A program made the translations under genes and the position numbers. A DNA stretch of 5,528 nucleotides from an uncultured Pseudomonadota bacterium (GTDB taxonomy: Bacteria; Pseudomonadota; Gammaproteobacteria; Burkholderiales; Thiobacillaceae), in assembly GCA_903883985.1 (NCBI GenBank), contig CAISDD010000128.1, forward strand, positions 1 to 5,528, in the 5' to 3' direction. Below, in pieces: positions 1-5,251 of the stretch. Position 1 is the first letter of the stretch, and every line of letters starts with the position of its first letter. The notes under the pieces were generated by a model. It was not told the origin of the DNA. It was given only the letters and a program-made list of their open reading frames with translations, and did no database searches.

Positions 1-363
1 GGACTGAACCACCTTCTTGGCGCCGGCTGTGATGTGTGCCTGGCAGGACTCGGTGGTCAGGAAGAAACCGGTGCAGTCGATGACGAGGTCGGCACCGACA
101 TCGCCCCAAGCCAGGTTGGCCGGGTCTTTCTCGGCGGTCAGGCGGATGGTATTGCCATTGACGACCAGGTTGCTGCCGGAAACGGCGATGTCACCGTTGA
201 AGCGACCATGCACGGAGTCGTACTTCAGCATGTAAGCGAGGTAATCGGGCTCGAGCAGGTCGTTGATGGCGACCACTTCGATGCCGGGAAAATCGCGGGC
301 GATGGCGCGAAAAGCCATGCGACCGATACGACCAAAACCGTTGATGCCTACTTTGATAGTCAT
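1..363 (-). CDS. gap: Glyceraldehyde-3-phosphate dehydrogenase, type I (N-terminal 121 residues, cut by window edge)
   Basis: This enzyme oxidises and phosphorylates glyceraldehyde 3-phosphate to 1,3-bisphosphoglycerate with NAD in cytosolic glycolysis, and runs in reverse in gluconeogenesis or the Calvin cycle. The visible part is the NAD-binding Rossmann half. It begins MTIKVGINGFGRIGR, with the dinucleotide-binding glycine motif at residues 6-14. The acidic residue of AINDL (D35) is the usual NAD-over-NADP determinant. YDSVHGRF lies at 48-55, DPANLAWGDVG at 80-90 and HITAGAKKVVQS at 110-121. These blocks align almost residue for residue with E. coli GapA as I recall it. The catalytic cysteine (about residue 150 in the family) lies outside the window. 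The ATG at 363 is supported by a strong ribosome site and by the family start. It follows tkt by 118 bp on the same strand, so co-transcription is likely. Confidence 0.96.
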   Translation of the reverse strand, partial: MTIKVGINGFGRIGRMAFRAIARDFPGIEVVAINDLLEPDYLAYMLKYDSVHGRFNGDIAVSGSNLVVNGNTIRLTAEKDPANLAWGDVGADLVIDCTGFFLTTESCQAHITAGAKKVVQS

Positions 364-370
364 ATTTATA

Positions 371-377
371 GCTCCTT
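371..377 (-). promoter_or_regulatory. Ribosome binding site of gap
   Basis: Read on the minus strand the sequence is AAGGAGC, then 7 nt, then ATG. This is a near-consensus Shine-Dalgarno at good spacing, and it fixes the gap start at 363. Confidence 0.85.
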
Positions 378-392
378 GGTGAAAAATCAGCG

Positions 393-475
393 GGTGGCTG
401 GTAGCGAGCGGCGAGTGGCTTTACTTGCGCGCCTGCGGCGCGGAAATGTTAGCTACTTGCCACCTGCCACTTGCC
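393..475 (-). repeat. Interleaved complementary repeats in the tkt-gap intercistronic gap
   Basis: The 118 bp between tkt and gap is mostly complementary short arms. In transcript order, arm a (GGCAAGTGGC, 475-466) can pair with a' (GCCACTCGCC, 419-410) at 9 of 10 positions. Arm b (GGTGGCAAGTAGC, 464-452) can pair with b' (GCTACCAGCCACC, 405-393) at 11 of 13. Between them is a perfect 6-bp stem with a 3-nt loop, CGCGCC/GGCGCG (428-442). The order a-b-a'-b' means both long pairings can coexist only as a pseudoknot; otherwise they are alternatives. Arms a and b resemble each other, so this is also a degenerate tandem repeat. It begins a few bases after the tkt stop. There is no U-run after it, so it is not a standard terminator. 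A role in mRNA stability or differential expression is inference. Confidence 0.6.
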
Positions 476-481
476 AATTAG

Positions 482-2470
482 TTACAGAATACCCTTGACC
501 TTGGCGACAACGTTCTCGACGGTAAAGCCGAATTCCTTGAACAGCAGCGGGGCGGGAGCGGATTCTCCGAAGCGGTCCAGACCGATCACGGCGCCACGCA
601 GGCCAACGTACTTCCACCAACCGTCGGTGACGCCAGCTTCGATGGAAACCTTATGTACGGTGGGCAGCAGCACGGAATCCTTGTAGGCCTTGTCCTGCTT
701 GTCGAATTCATTGGTGCAAGGCATGGAAACCACGCGCGCGGCGATGCCTTCCGCCTTCAGCGCTTCCTGAGCCTTCATCGCCAGCTCCACTTCGGAGCCG
801 GTGGCGATCAGCACCACCGCAGCCTGACCCTCACAATCGCAGAGCACATAGCCGCCACGGCGGATGTCGGCGATCTGGGCGTCGCTGCGCTGGACGAAGG
901 GCAGATTCTGGCGGCTCAAAATGTGGCAGCTCGGGCCATCCAGCTTCTCGACGCTGGCCGCCCAGGCGATCAAGGTCTCGGTGGTGTCACAAGGCCGCCA
1001 GACGCTCATATTGGGGATCATGCGCAAGGTGGCGGTCTGCTCGACCGGTTGGTGCGTCGGACCGTCTTCACCCAGGCCGATGGAGTCGTGGGTGAACACA
1101 TAGACCACGCGCTGCTTCATCAGGGCGGACATGCGCAGGGCGTTGCGGGCATATTCCGAGAACATCAGGAAGGTGCCGCCGAACGGGAACAGGCCACCGT
1201 GCAGCGCCATGCCGTTCATGATGTGGCTCATGCCGAACTCGCGCACGCCGTAGGAGATGTAGTTGCCGCCCGGATTGCGGTGCAGGCTCTGGCAGCCAGG
1301 CCAGTTGGTCAGGTTGGAACCGGTCAGGTCGGCGGAACCGCCTATGCGCTCGGGCAGGGTGGAAACCAGACGCTCGATAGCCAACTGGGACGCCTTGCGG
1401 GTGGCGACGGTCTCGGCCTTTGCCAGCGTGGTGGCCAGCGCGGCCTCTACGCGACCGGCCCAGTCGGCAGGCAGTGCACCATTCATGCGGCGGGTGAATT
1501 CGGCTGCCTGCTCGGGGAATTGTGCCGTGTACTCGGCAAACTTGTTGCTCCACAGCTTTTCCAGGCCCTCGCCCTTGGTCTTGCCGTCCCAGCCGTCATA
1601 GACATCCTGGGGAATGACGAAAGGCTCGTGGTTCCAGCCCAGGTTTGCGCGGGTGGCGGCAATTTCGGCAGCGCCCAGTGCCGCACCATGCACGTCGTGG
1701 GTGCCTTCCTTGTTGGGGGAACCCTTGCCGATGATCGTCTTGCAGCAGATCAGGGTGGGACGGTCGGTGGACTGCTTGGCCTTCTGCACAGCAGCATCCA
1801 CGGCGACGGCATCGTGACCATCGACATTGGCGATCACGTGCCAGCCGTAGGCTTCGAAACGCTTCGGGGTATCGTCGGTGAACCAGCCGTCGGTATGGCC
1901 GTCGATGGAGATGCCGTTGTCGTCCCAGAAGGCGACCAGCTTGTTCAGCTTCCAGGTGCCAGCCAGCGCACAGGCTTCATGGGAGATCCCTTCCATCATG
2001 CAGCCATCACCCATGAACACATAGGTGTGGTGGTTGACGATGTCCAGGCCGGGCTTGTTGAATTCGTGGGCCATCAGCTTCTCGGCCAGCGCGAAACCGA
2101 CGGCATTGGTGATGCCCTGTCCGAGGGGGCCGGTGGTGGTCTCGACTCCGGGCGTGTAGCCGTATTCGGGGTGGCCCGGCGTGCGGGAATGCAGTTGGCG
2201 GAAGTTCTTGATGTCGTCGATGCTGACGTCATAACCGGTCAGGTGCAGCAGTGCGTAGATCAGCATGGAGCCATGGCCGTTCGACAGCACGAAGCGGTCG
2301 CGGTCGGGCCACTTCGGGTTAGCCGGGTTGTGGCGCAGGTGATGGTTCCATACCACTTCGGAAATTTCCGCCATGCCCATGGGGGCACCGGGGTGTCCGG
2401 AATTGGCTTTCTGTACGGCATCCATCGCCAAGGCGCGGATGGCGTTCGCGAGGTCGTTTCGTGTTGCCAT
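482..2470 (-). CDS. tkt: Transketolase
   Basis: This thiamine-diphosphate enzyme moves two-carbon ketol units between sugar phosphates in the pentose phosphate pathway, and in the Calvin cycle if one is present. The protein is full length at 662 residues (E. coli TktA is 663). The catalytic and cofactor residues fall at the E. coli numbering: H26 in SGHPG, H66 in SNGHGS, H100 in TPGHPE, the GDG thiamine/metal motif at 154-156 with N185 downstream, H261 in HDVHG, E411 in REFGMSH, H461 in FTHDSIG, D469 and H473 in GEDGPTHQP. The order is the usual one: N-terminal PP domain, middle Pyr domain from about residue 355, and C-terminal domain from about 530. The ATG at 2470 has a good ribosome site. 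It lies upstream of gap on the same strand, a pairing common in proteobacterial central-carbon operons. A long reading frame on the opposite strand is a shadow. Confidence 0.98.
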   Translation of the reverse strand: MATRNDLANAIRALAMDAVQKANSGHPGAPMGMAEISEVVWNHHLRHNPANPKWPDRDRFVLSNGHGSMLIYALLHLTGYDVSIDDIKNFRQLHSRTPGHPEYGYTPGVETTTGPLGQGITNAVGFALAEKLMAHEFNKPGLDIVNHHTYVFMGDGCMMEGISHEACALAGTWKLNKLVAFWDDNGISIDGHTDGWFTDDTPKRFEAYGWHVIANVDGHDAVAVDAAVQKAKQSTDRPTLICCKTIIGKGSPNKEGTHDVHGAALGAAEIAATRANLGWNHEPFVIPQDVYDGWDGKTKGEGLEKLWSNKFAEYTAQFPEQAAEFTRRMNGALPADWAGRVEAALATTLAKAETVATRKASQLAIERLVSTLPERIGGSADLTGSNLTNWPGCQSLHRNPGGNYISYGVREFGMSHIMNGMALHGGLFPFGGTFLMFSEYARNALRMSALMKQRVVYVFTHDSIGLGEDGPTHQPVEQTATLRMIPNMSVWRPCDTTETLIAWAASVEKLDGPSCHILSRQNLPFVQRSDAQIADIRRGGYVLCDCEGQAAVVLIATGSEVELAMKAQEALKAEGIAARVVSMPCTNEFDKQDKAYKDSVLLPTVHKVSIEAGVTDGWWKYVGLRGAVIGLDRFGESAPAPLLFKEFGFTVENVVAKVKGIL

Positions 2471-2479
2471 GTCTTTGAT

Positions 2480-2484
2480 TCCTC
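2480..2484 (-). promoter_or_regulatory. Ribosome binding site of tkt
   Basis: The minus strand reads GAGGA followed by 9 nt and ATG at 2470. The spacing and the match support that start codon. Confidence 0.75.
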
Positions 2485-2529
2485 AAGAAAAAAATCGCAA
2501 TCAACACCCGGGCCGGGCGGAAGGCAGTG

Positions 2530-2559
2530 ATTATGTGCAAGCCGCTTATGCCAGGGCAA
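2530..2559 (-). promoter_or_regulatory. Possible sigma-70 promoter for tkt-gap
   Basis: On the minus strand a -35-like TTGCCC (2559-2554) is followed after 18 bp by CATAAT (2535-2530), which matches the -10 consensus at 5 of 6. Transcription would start near 2522 and give a leader of about 50 nt that contains the tkt ribosome site. The -35 match is weak, and a promoter further upstream or read-through from the phosphatase gene is equally possible. Confidence 0.35.
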
Positions 2560-2569
2560 GTCCAAAATA

Positions 2570-2662
2570 CCTGGAACCCCCTTGTTACACCCGCTTCGAC
2601 GGCCTTCCGGCCTTGATGCCTGCGGGGACCGGGAGCCTCCAGGGAAAAACTAAAATGTTTTT
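2570..2662 (-). other. Foldable intergenic stretch between the phosphatase gene and tkt
   Basis: This lies within the 228-bp non-coding gap. In minus-strand order it starts with an AT-rich perfect hairpin, AAAAAC-ATTTTA-GTTTTT (2662-2645), unusual in this GC-rich DNA. It is followed by a nested fold: outer stem CCTGGA/TCCAGG (2643-2638 with 2575-2570), a possible middle stem CCCGC/GCGGG, and an inner GGCC-GGAA-GGCC hairpin with a GNRA-type loop. The outer stem is followed by TATTTT. It could be the 3' end or terminator of the redox-phosphatase transcript, or chance pairing. I do not recognise a known riboswitch or small RNA. I see nothing else in the gap except the tkt promoter candidate and ribosome site. 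Confidence 0.3.
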
Positions 2663-2698
2663 ATGCTCGTCCTTCGCGCGCTTATGGATCGCGCTACC

Positions 2699-3496
2699 TC
2701 ACCGCATCGGCTTTCGCAGCCTGCTCGTCACCCAAGCCCGCCACTGTGCCAGCAATTCTGGGGTTTGTGCCGCCAATGCGGAGCGGCACCAAGGGTCACC
2801 CGAGAGAAAATCCGCGCCATTGAGGCCGCAGACGGCGCCGCCGGCTTCCTCCAGAATCAGGTAGCCGGCGGCGTAATCCCACATCTTCTGGCCACCATGC
2901 AGGTAAATATGCATACGCCCGGCGGCGACGTAGCACCAGTCCAGGGTGCTGGCCCCCAGGTTGCGCTGCGAGGCGAAAGGATGCTCCAGCGCCAGGCGTC
3001 CAGCCAGTTGCCGGTCAATACGTTTCAGGTCGATGCCGGCCATGCAGCGATCCAGGTGATCGGGAGGCAGTTTGATCGGTAGCGGCGTGCCATTCATGAA
3101 AGCGCCACCACCCGCCGAAGCGTAATAGGCTTCATCCGAATGCGGATCGTAGACCACGCCGAGTACCGTGCGCCCTTTCCGCACCAGGGCGACGGAGACG
3201 GCGAAGAAAGGCAGTCCATTGACGAAATTGCTGGTGCCGTCTATCGGGTCCACGCACCAGAAGCCATCGCTGCCCAGGTCCCAAACCGCTTGCTGCTCCG
3301 CCTCGCTCATTTCTTCGCCCAGCATGGGATAGGGCGAGATGGCGCGCAGTCGCTTGAACAGCGCACTCTGTGCGGCGAGGTCGGCCTCGGTGAGCAGACT
3401 GCCATCCACCTTGCGCTCATGCGCAACCTTGAGGTAGCGCGGCATGACTTCCTCGCGCCCTACGGCGCGGGCAGCGGCAATGACTTGTTCGAGCAT
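2699..3496 (-). CDS. Inositol-monophosphatase-family phosphatase (left copy)
   Basis: This is a cytosolic Mg-dependent sugar-phosphate phosphatase of the IMPase/HisN superfamily, 265 residues, a normal family length. From the chosen start, TEAD lies at 36-39, GEE (metal-binding glutamates) at 60-62, the signature WCVDPIDGTSNF at 80-91 (metal-binding D83 and D86) and WDYAAG at 206-211, which carries the last metal ligand. The substrate cannot be told from sequence; histidinol phosphate, myo-inositol 1-phosphate or another sugar phosphate are possible. I chose the ATG at 3496. An in-frame ATG at 3577 would add 27 residues, but those lie over low-complexity intercistronic DNA and differ at 7 of 27 positions from the right-hand copy, against 6 of 92 downstream. 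Neither start has a clear Shine-Dalgarno; the upstream ATG overlaps the redox gene's stop, so coupled translation cannot be excluded. Confidence 0.9.
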   Translation of the reverse strand: MLEQVIAAARAVGREEVMPRYLKVAHERKVDGSLLTEADLAAQSALFKRLRAISPYPMLGEEMSEAEQQAVWDLGSDGFWCVDPIDGTSNFVNGLPFFAVSVALVRKGRTVLGVVYDPHSDEAYYASAGGGAFMNGTPLPIKLPPDHLDRCMAGIDLKRIDRQLAGRLALEHPFASQRNLGASTLDWCYVAAGRMHIYLHGGQKMWDYAAGYLILEEAGGAVCGLNGADFLSGDPWCRSALAAQTPELLAQWRAWVTSRLRKPMR

Positions 3497-3502
3497 AAGT
3501 TC

Positions 3503-3559
3503 GGGAGCGGGGAGAGGTGAGCGGGGAGGGGCGCTTCCGTTCCCCGCTTCCCACTCACC
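3503..3559 (-). repeat. Intercistronic interleaved hairpin element, left copy
   Basis: This fills the gap between the redox gene stop and the phosphatase start. In transcript order, GGTGAGTGGG (3559-3550) pairs with CCCGCTCACC (3525-3516) over 10 bp including one G-U. GCGGGGA (3547-3541) pairs perfectly with TCCCCGC (3513-3507), which can be extended by CCC/GGG across a bulge. The two pairings are interleaved. The same design occurs in the right-hand copy with compensating base changes. There is no U-run, so it is not a conventional terminator. Confidence 0.6.
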
Positions 3560-3561
3560 GA

Positions 3562-4116
3562 TTACGCGTTTTTCCATTTGATAGAACAGCCCATGCTGGG
3601 AATCTGCTCGTCCGGGCCCCGCTGAGCCAGTGCGACCTGTTTCATGGCCTCAAACAGATCGCGGCGGGCGTCCGCTGCGGCCTCCTTACGCGAGGCGTCG
3701 AGACGGCCGCGATACTGTAATTCCAGTTCGCGGTTGAAGCCAAAAAAGTCCGGAGTACAGACTGCGCCATAGCGGCGCGCAACTTCCTGGCTGACATCCA
3801 GCACGTAGGGCATGGGGAAGGTCAGTTCTTCCGCGAACCGTTTCATGTTCTCGAAGCTGTCCTCCGGATAGCCGGTCGGATCGTTCGACATGATGGCGAT
3901 GGCATTCACCCCCAGCTCCTTGAGTTCCGTCACGTCGCGCACGATCCGGTGGATCACCGCCTTCACATAGGGGCAGTGGTTGCAGATGAACATGACCAGC
4001 AATCCGTTCGCGCCGGCCGACCCGCGCAGCGTATGAGTCCGACCATCGACGCCGGGCAGGTTGAAGTCCTGAGCCTTCCAGCCGAAATCGCAAACCGGGG
4101 TTTCCATGCGCACCAT
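3562..4116 (-). CDS. Thioredoxin-fold / peroxiredoxin-like (AhpC-TSA type) protein, left copy
   Basis: This is a predicted cytosolic thiol redox protein of 184 residues with no signal peptide or membrane segment. It carries the thioredoxin-like active-site block FICNHCPYVKA, with C45 and C48 as a CxxC pair, then CTPDFFGFN with C120 and the expected cis-proline at P122, and the C-terminal block PSMGCSIKWK with C177. These three blocks are typical of the family usually annotated as thioredoxin family protein or PRX-like 1. The precise substrate is unknown, and peroxidase activity is not shown by sequence alone. The ATG at 4116 follows AGAGG at suitable spacing and gives the same N-terminus as the other copy. 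Its stop overlaps the alternative upstream ATG of the phosphatase gene, and the two genes form a short operon. It is 172 of 184 residues identical to the copy at 4632-5186. Confidence 0.9.
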   Translation of the reverse strand: MVRMETPVCDFGWKAQDFNLPGVDGRTHTLRGSAGANGLLVMFICNHCPYVKAVIHRIVRDVTELKELGVNAIAIMSNDPTGYPEDSFENMKRFAEELTFPMPYVLDVSQEVARRYGAVCTPDFFGFNRELELQYRGRLDASRKEAAADARRDLFEAMKQVALAQRGPDEQIPSMGCSIKWKNA

Positions 4117-4147
4117 TAAGAGCCTCTGCCTAGGGTGAGAGCAGTGG

Positions 4148-4156
4148 ATAATAGCA
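4148..4156 (-). promoter_or_regulatory. Extended -10 promoter of the left redox-phosphatase operon
   Basis: The minus strand reads TGCTATTAT, an extended -10 (TGn plus 5 of 6 consensus). Its counterpart in the right arm reads TGTTATTAT, so the only change in the element falls on the free n position. A weak TTGGCG lies 15 bp upstream. The predicted leader is about 25 nt. Confidence 0.5.
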
Positions 4157-4189
4157 CCCGTTTAGTCGCGCCAACCGGGAAGGCATCAT

Positions 4190-4325
4190 CCTTGATTCCT
4201 CAGTTGACCGCTCGTATACCCCCGAGAGGCCCCATGAACATCGAGGTTTGCGCCTTCGATCACGTTCACCCTTTGGGTGAACCCGCTACGCACCGAGTGC
4301 ACGGCAGGCGACGCCTGGCTGCGCT
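4190..4325. other. Unrecognised filler between the rsmE fragment and the left repeat arm
   Basis: About 136 bp that I can assign neither to RsmE nor to the repeat arms. It contains a perfect hairpin, GTTCACCC-TTT-GGGTGAAC (4264-4282). Immediately beside it is a second hairpin, ATCGAGG/CCTTCGAT with one bulge (4240-4260). GCGACGCCTGG (4308-4318) is complementary to CCAGGCGTCGC (4356-4366), which lies inside the rsmE fragment. It could be the scar or remnant of the element that brought in the second copy. I see no recognisable insertion-sequence end or target-site duplication. Confidence 0.45.
4264..4282. repeat. Perfect 8-bp hairpin
   Basis: GTTCACCC and GGGTGAAC are separated by TTT on the plus strand. 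There is no T-run on either side, so it is not a typical intrinsic terminator. Confidence 0.6.
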
Positions 4326-4591
4326 GCACCCGCAGCGACGACTCCCGCACGGGATCCAGGCGTCGCACGAGACGCACGCTGGCCCCACGGCCACCCACGC
4401 TCTCGAGCACGCCGGCGTATTCCGCGCCGTCGCCATTGAACAGGACCACGTCGCTGCCGGCCCGCAATCGCCTGGCCGCCAGAGCGTGGCGGGCGACCGC
4501 ATCGGGCAACGCCACGGTCAGGCCAGGGGCGAGAGTGAGATCACAATAGAAGCGAGACATGATGCCTTCCCGGTTGGCGCGACTAAACGGA

Positions 4592-4600
4592 TGTTATTAT
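4592..4600 (+). promoter_or_regulatory. Extended -10 promoter of the right redox-phosphatase operon, within the divergent rsmE promoter region
   Basis: TGTTATTAT is an extended -10, with a weak TTGGCG 15 bp upstream (4574-4579). On the opposite strand GATAAT (4601-4596) overlaps it and could serve as the -10 of rsmE, giving a leader of about 28 nt. I see no good -35 for rsmE. The overlapping divergent promoters are an inference from motif matches. Confidence 0.45.
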
Positions 4601-4631
4601 CCACTGCTCTCATCCTTGGCAGAGGCCCTTC

Positions 4632-5186
4632 ATGGTGCGCTTGGAAACTCCGGTTTGTGATTTCGGCTGGAAGGCTCCCGACTTCAACCTGCCCGGCGTC
4701 GATGGCCGGACGCATACACTGCGCGGGTCGGCGGGTGCGAACGGGCTGCTGGTCATGTTCATCTGCAATCACTGCCCCTATGTGAAGGCGGTGATCCACC
4801 GGATCGTGCGCGACGTGACGGAACTCAAGGCGCTGGGCGTGAATGCCATCGCCATCATGTCGAACGATCCAGCCGAATATCCGGAAGACAGCTTCGAGAA
4901 CATGAAACGGCTGGCCGAAGAACTGGCCCTGCCCATGCCCTATGTGCTGGACGTCAGCCAGGAAGTAGCGCGCCGCTACGGCGCCGTCTGCACGCCGGAC
5001 TTTTTTGGCTTCAACCGCAAACTGGAATTGCAGTACCGCGGCCGCCTCGACGCCTCGCGCAAGGAGGCCGCCCCGGACGCCCGCCGCGACTTGTTCGAGG
5101 CCATGAAACAGGTCGCCCTGGCCCAGCGGGGTCCGGCCGAGCAGATTCCCAGCATGGGCTGTTCGATCAAATGGAAGAACGAGTAA
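4632..5186 (+). CDS. Thioredoxin-fold / peroxiredoxin-like (AhpC-TSA type) protein, right copy
   Basis: This is the second copy of the 184-residue redox protein, with all key residues kept: CNHC (C45, C48), CTPDFFGFN (C120, P122) and SMGCSIKWK (C177). The 12 substitutions relative to the left copy are scattered: M4L, Q16P, an E-to-A in ELKELG, TG to AE near residue 81, F-to-L twice, T-to-A, E130K, A-to-P, D-to-A and a different last residue. None touches a cysteine. Most nucleotide differences are at third positions, so both copies appear to be under purifying selection. AGAGG precedes the ATG. It is transcribed rightwards, away from the rsmE fragment, with the second phosphatase gene following. 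Confidence 0.9.
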   Translation: MVRLETPVCDFGWKAPDFNLPGVDGRTHTLRGSAGANGLLVMFICNHCPYVKAVIHRIVRDVTELKALGVNAIAIMSNDPAEYPEDSFENMKRLAEELALPMPYVLDVSQEVARRYGAVCTPDFFGFNRKLELQYRGRLDASRKEAAPDARRDLFEAMKQVALAQRGPAEQIPSMGCSIKWKNE

Positions 5187-5188
5187 TC

Positions 5189-5241
5189 GGCGAGCGGGGG
5201 GCGGGAAACGGAAGCACCCCTCCCAGCTCGCTCCTTCCCGC
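5189..5241 (+). repeat. Intercistronic interleaved hairpin element, right copy
   Basis: GGCGAGCGGG (5189-5198) can pair with CCAGCTCGCT (5223-5232) at 9 of 10 positions including one G-U. GCGGGAA (5201-5207) pairs perfectly with TTCCCGC (5235-5241). Spacing is identical to the left copy. Compared with that copy, a U-A pair became C-G in the first helix and a G-C pair became A-U in the second, both by paired changes. One pair in the first helix is lost (G opposite A). Confidence 0.6.
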
Positions 5242-5251
5242 TCCCGAAGCG

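Larger units (their letters stand above)
3220..4189 (-). repeat. Left arm of a large imperfect inverted repeat
   Basis: Every position x in this arm pairs with position 8748 minus x in the right arm, with no net indel over 970 bp. Identity is about 91% by hand: about 50 differences in the 555-bp redox gene and 8 in the 91 bp spanning the promoter region and gene start. The inner end is sharp: homology stops at 4189, after GGCATCAT. The outer end is unknown because the right arm runs off the window. It carries the redox gene, the start of the phosphatase gene and the promoter region. Confidence 0.92.
4186..4560 (-). pseudogene. rsmE: Truncated 16S rRNA (uracil-1498-N3)-methyltransferase RsmE, N-terminal domain only
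   Basis: RsmE methylates U1498 of 16S rRNA. The frame gives 124 residues, but only the first ~78 look like RsmE: MSRFYCDLTLAPG, LPDAVARHAL (19-28), RLRAGSDVVLFNGDGAEY (31-48) and RRLDPVRESSLRV (66-78). These form the N-terminal PUA-like RNA-binding domain. The normal continuation into the SPOUT catalytic domain, with its trefoil-knot SAM site (family length about 240), is absent. The last ~46 residues are unrelated and end at a TGA lying inside the left repeat arm. The start has GGGAAGG four bases upstream of the ATG. The fragment cannot be an active methyltransferase. A free-standing PUA-like protein is conceivable but unlikely. The right-hand repeat boundary falls within its start codon. 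Confidence 0.8.

Noticed and set aside
393..475. CRISPR-like or intrinsic-terminator reading of the tkt-gap repeats
   Set aside because: There are no regular repeat-spacer units, the units are degenerate and partly complementary, and no U-run follows the stems.
34..498. A plus-strand frame of 154 codons opposite gap
   Set aside because: It is a shadow of the gap coding sequence and the intercistronic repeats.
653..2530. A 625-codon open frame on the plus strand opposite tkt
   Set aside because: It is an antisense shadow of a highly conserved, correctly framed transketolase in GC-rich DNA. Its translation is rich in G, H and Q with no recognisable domain.
4135..4785. A 216-codon plus-strand frame across the spacer and the start of the right redox gene
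   Set aside because: Its translation is the opposite strand of the rsmE fragment and then an out-of-frame reading of the redox gene; it has no family features.
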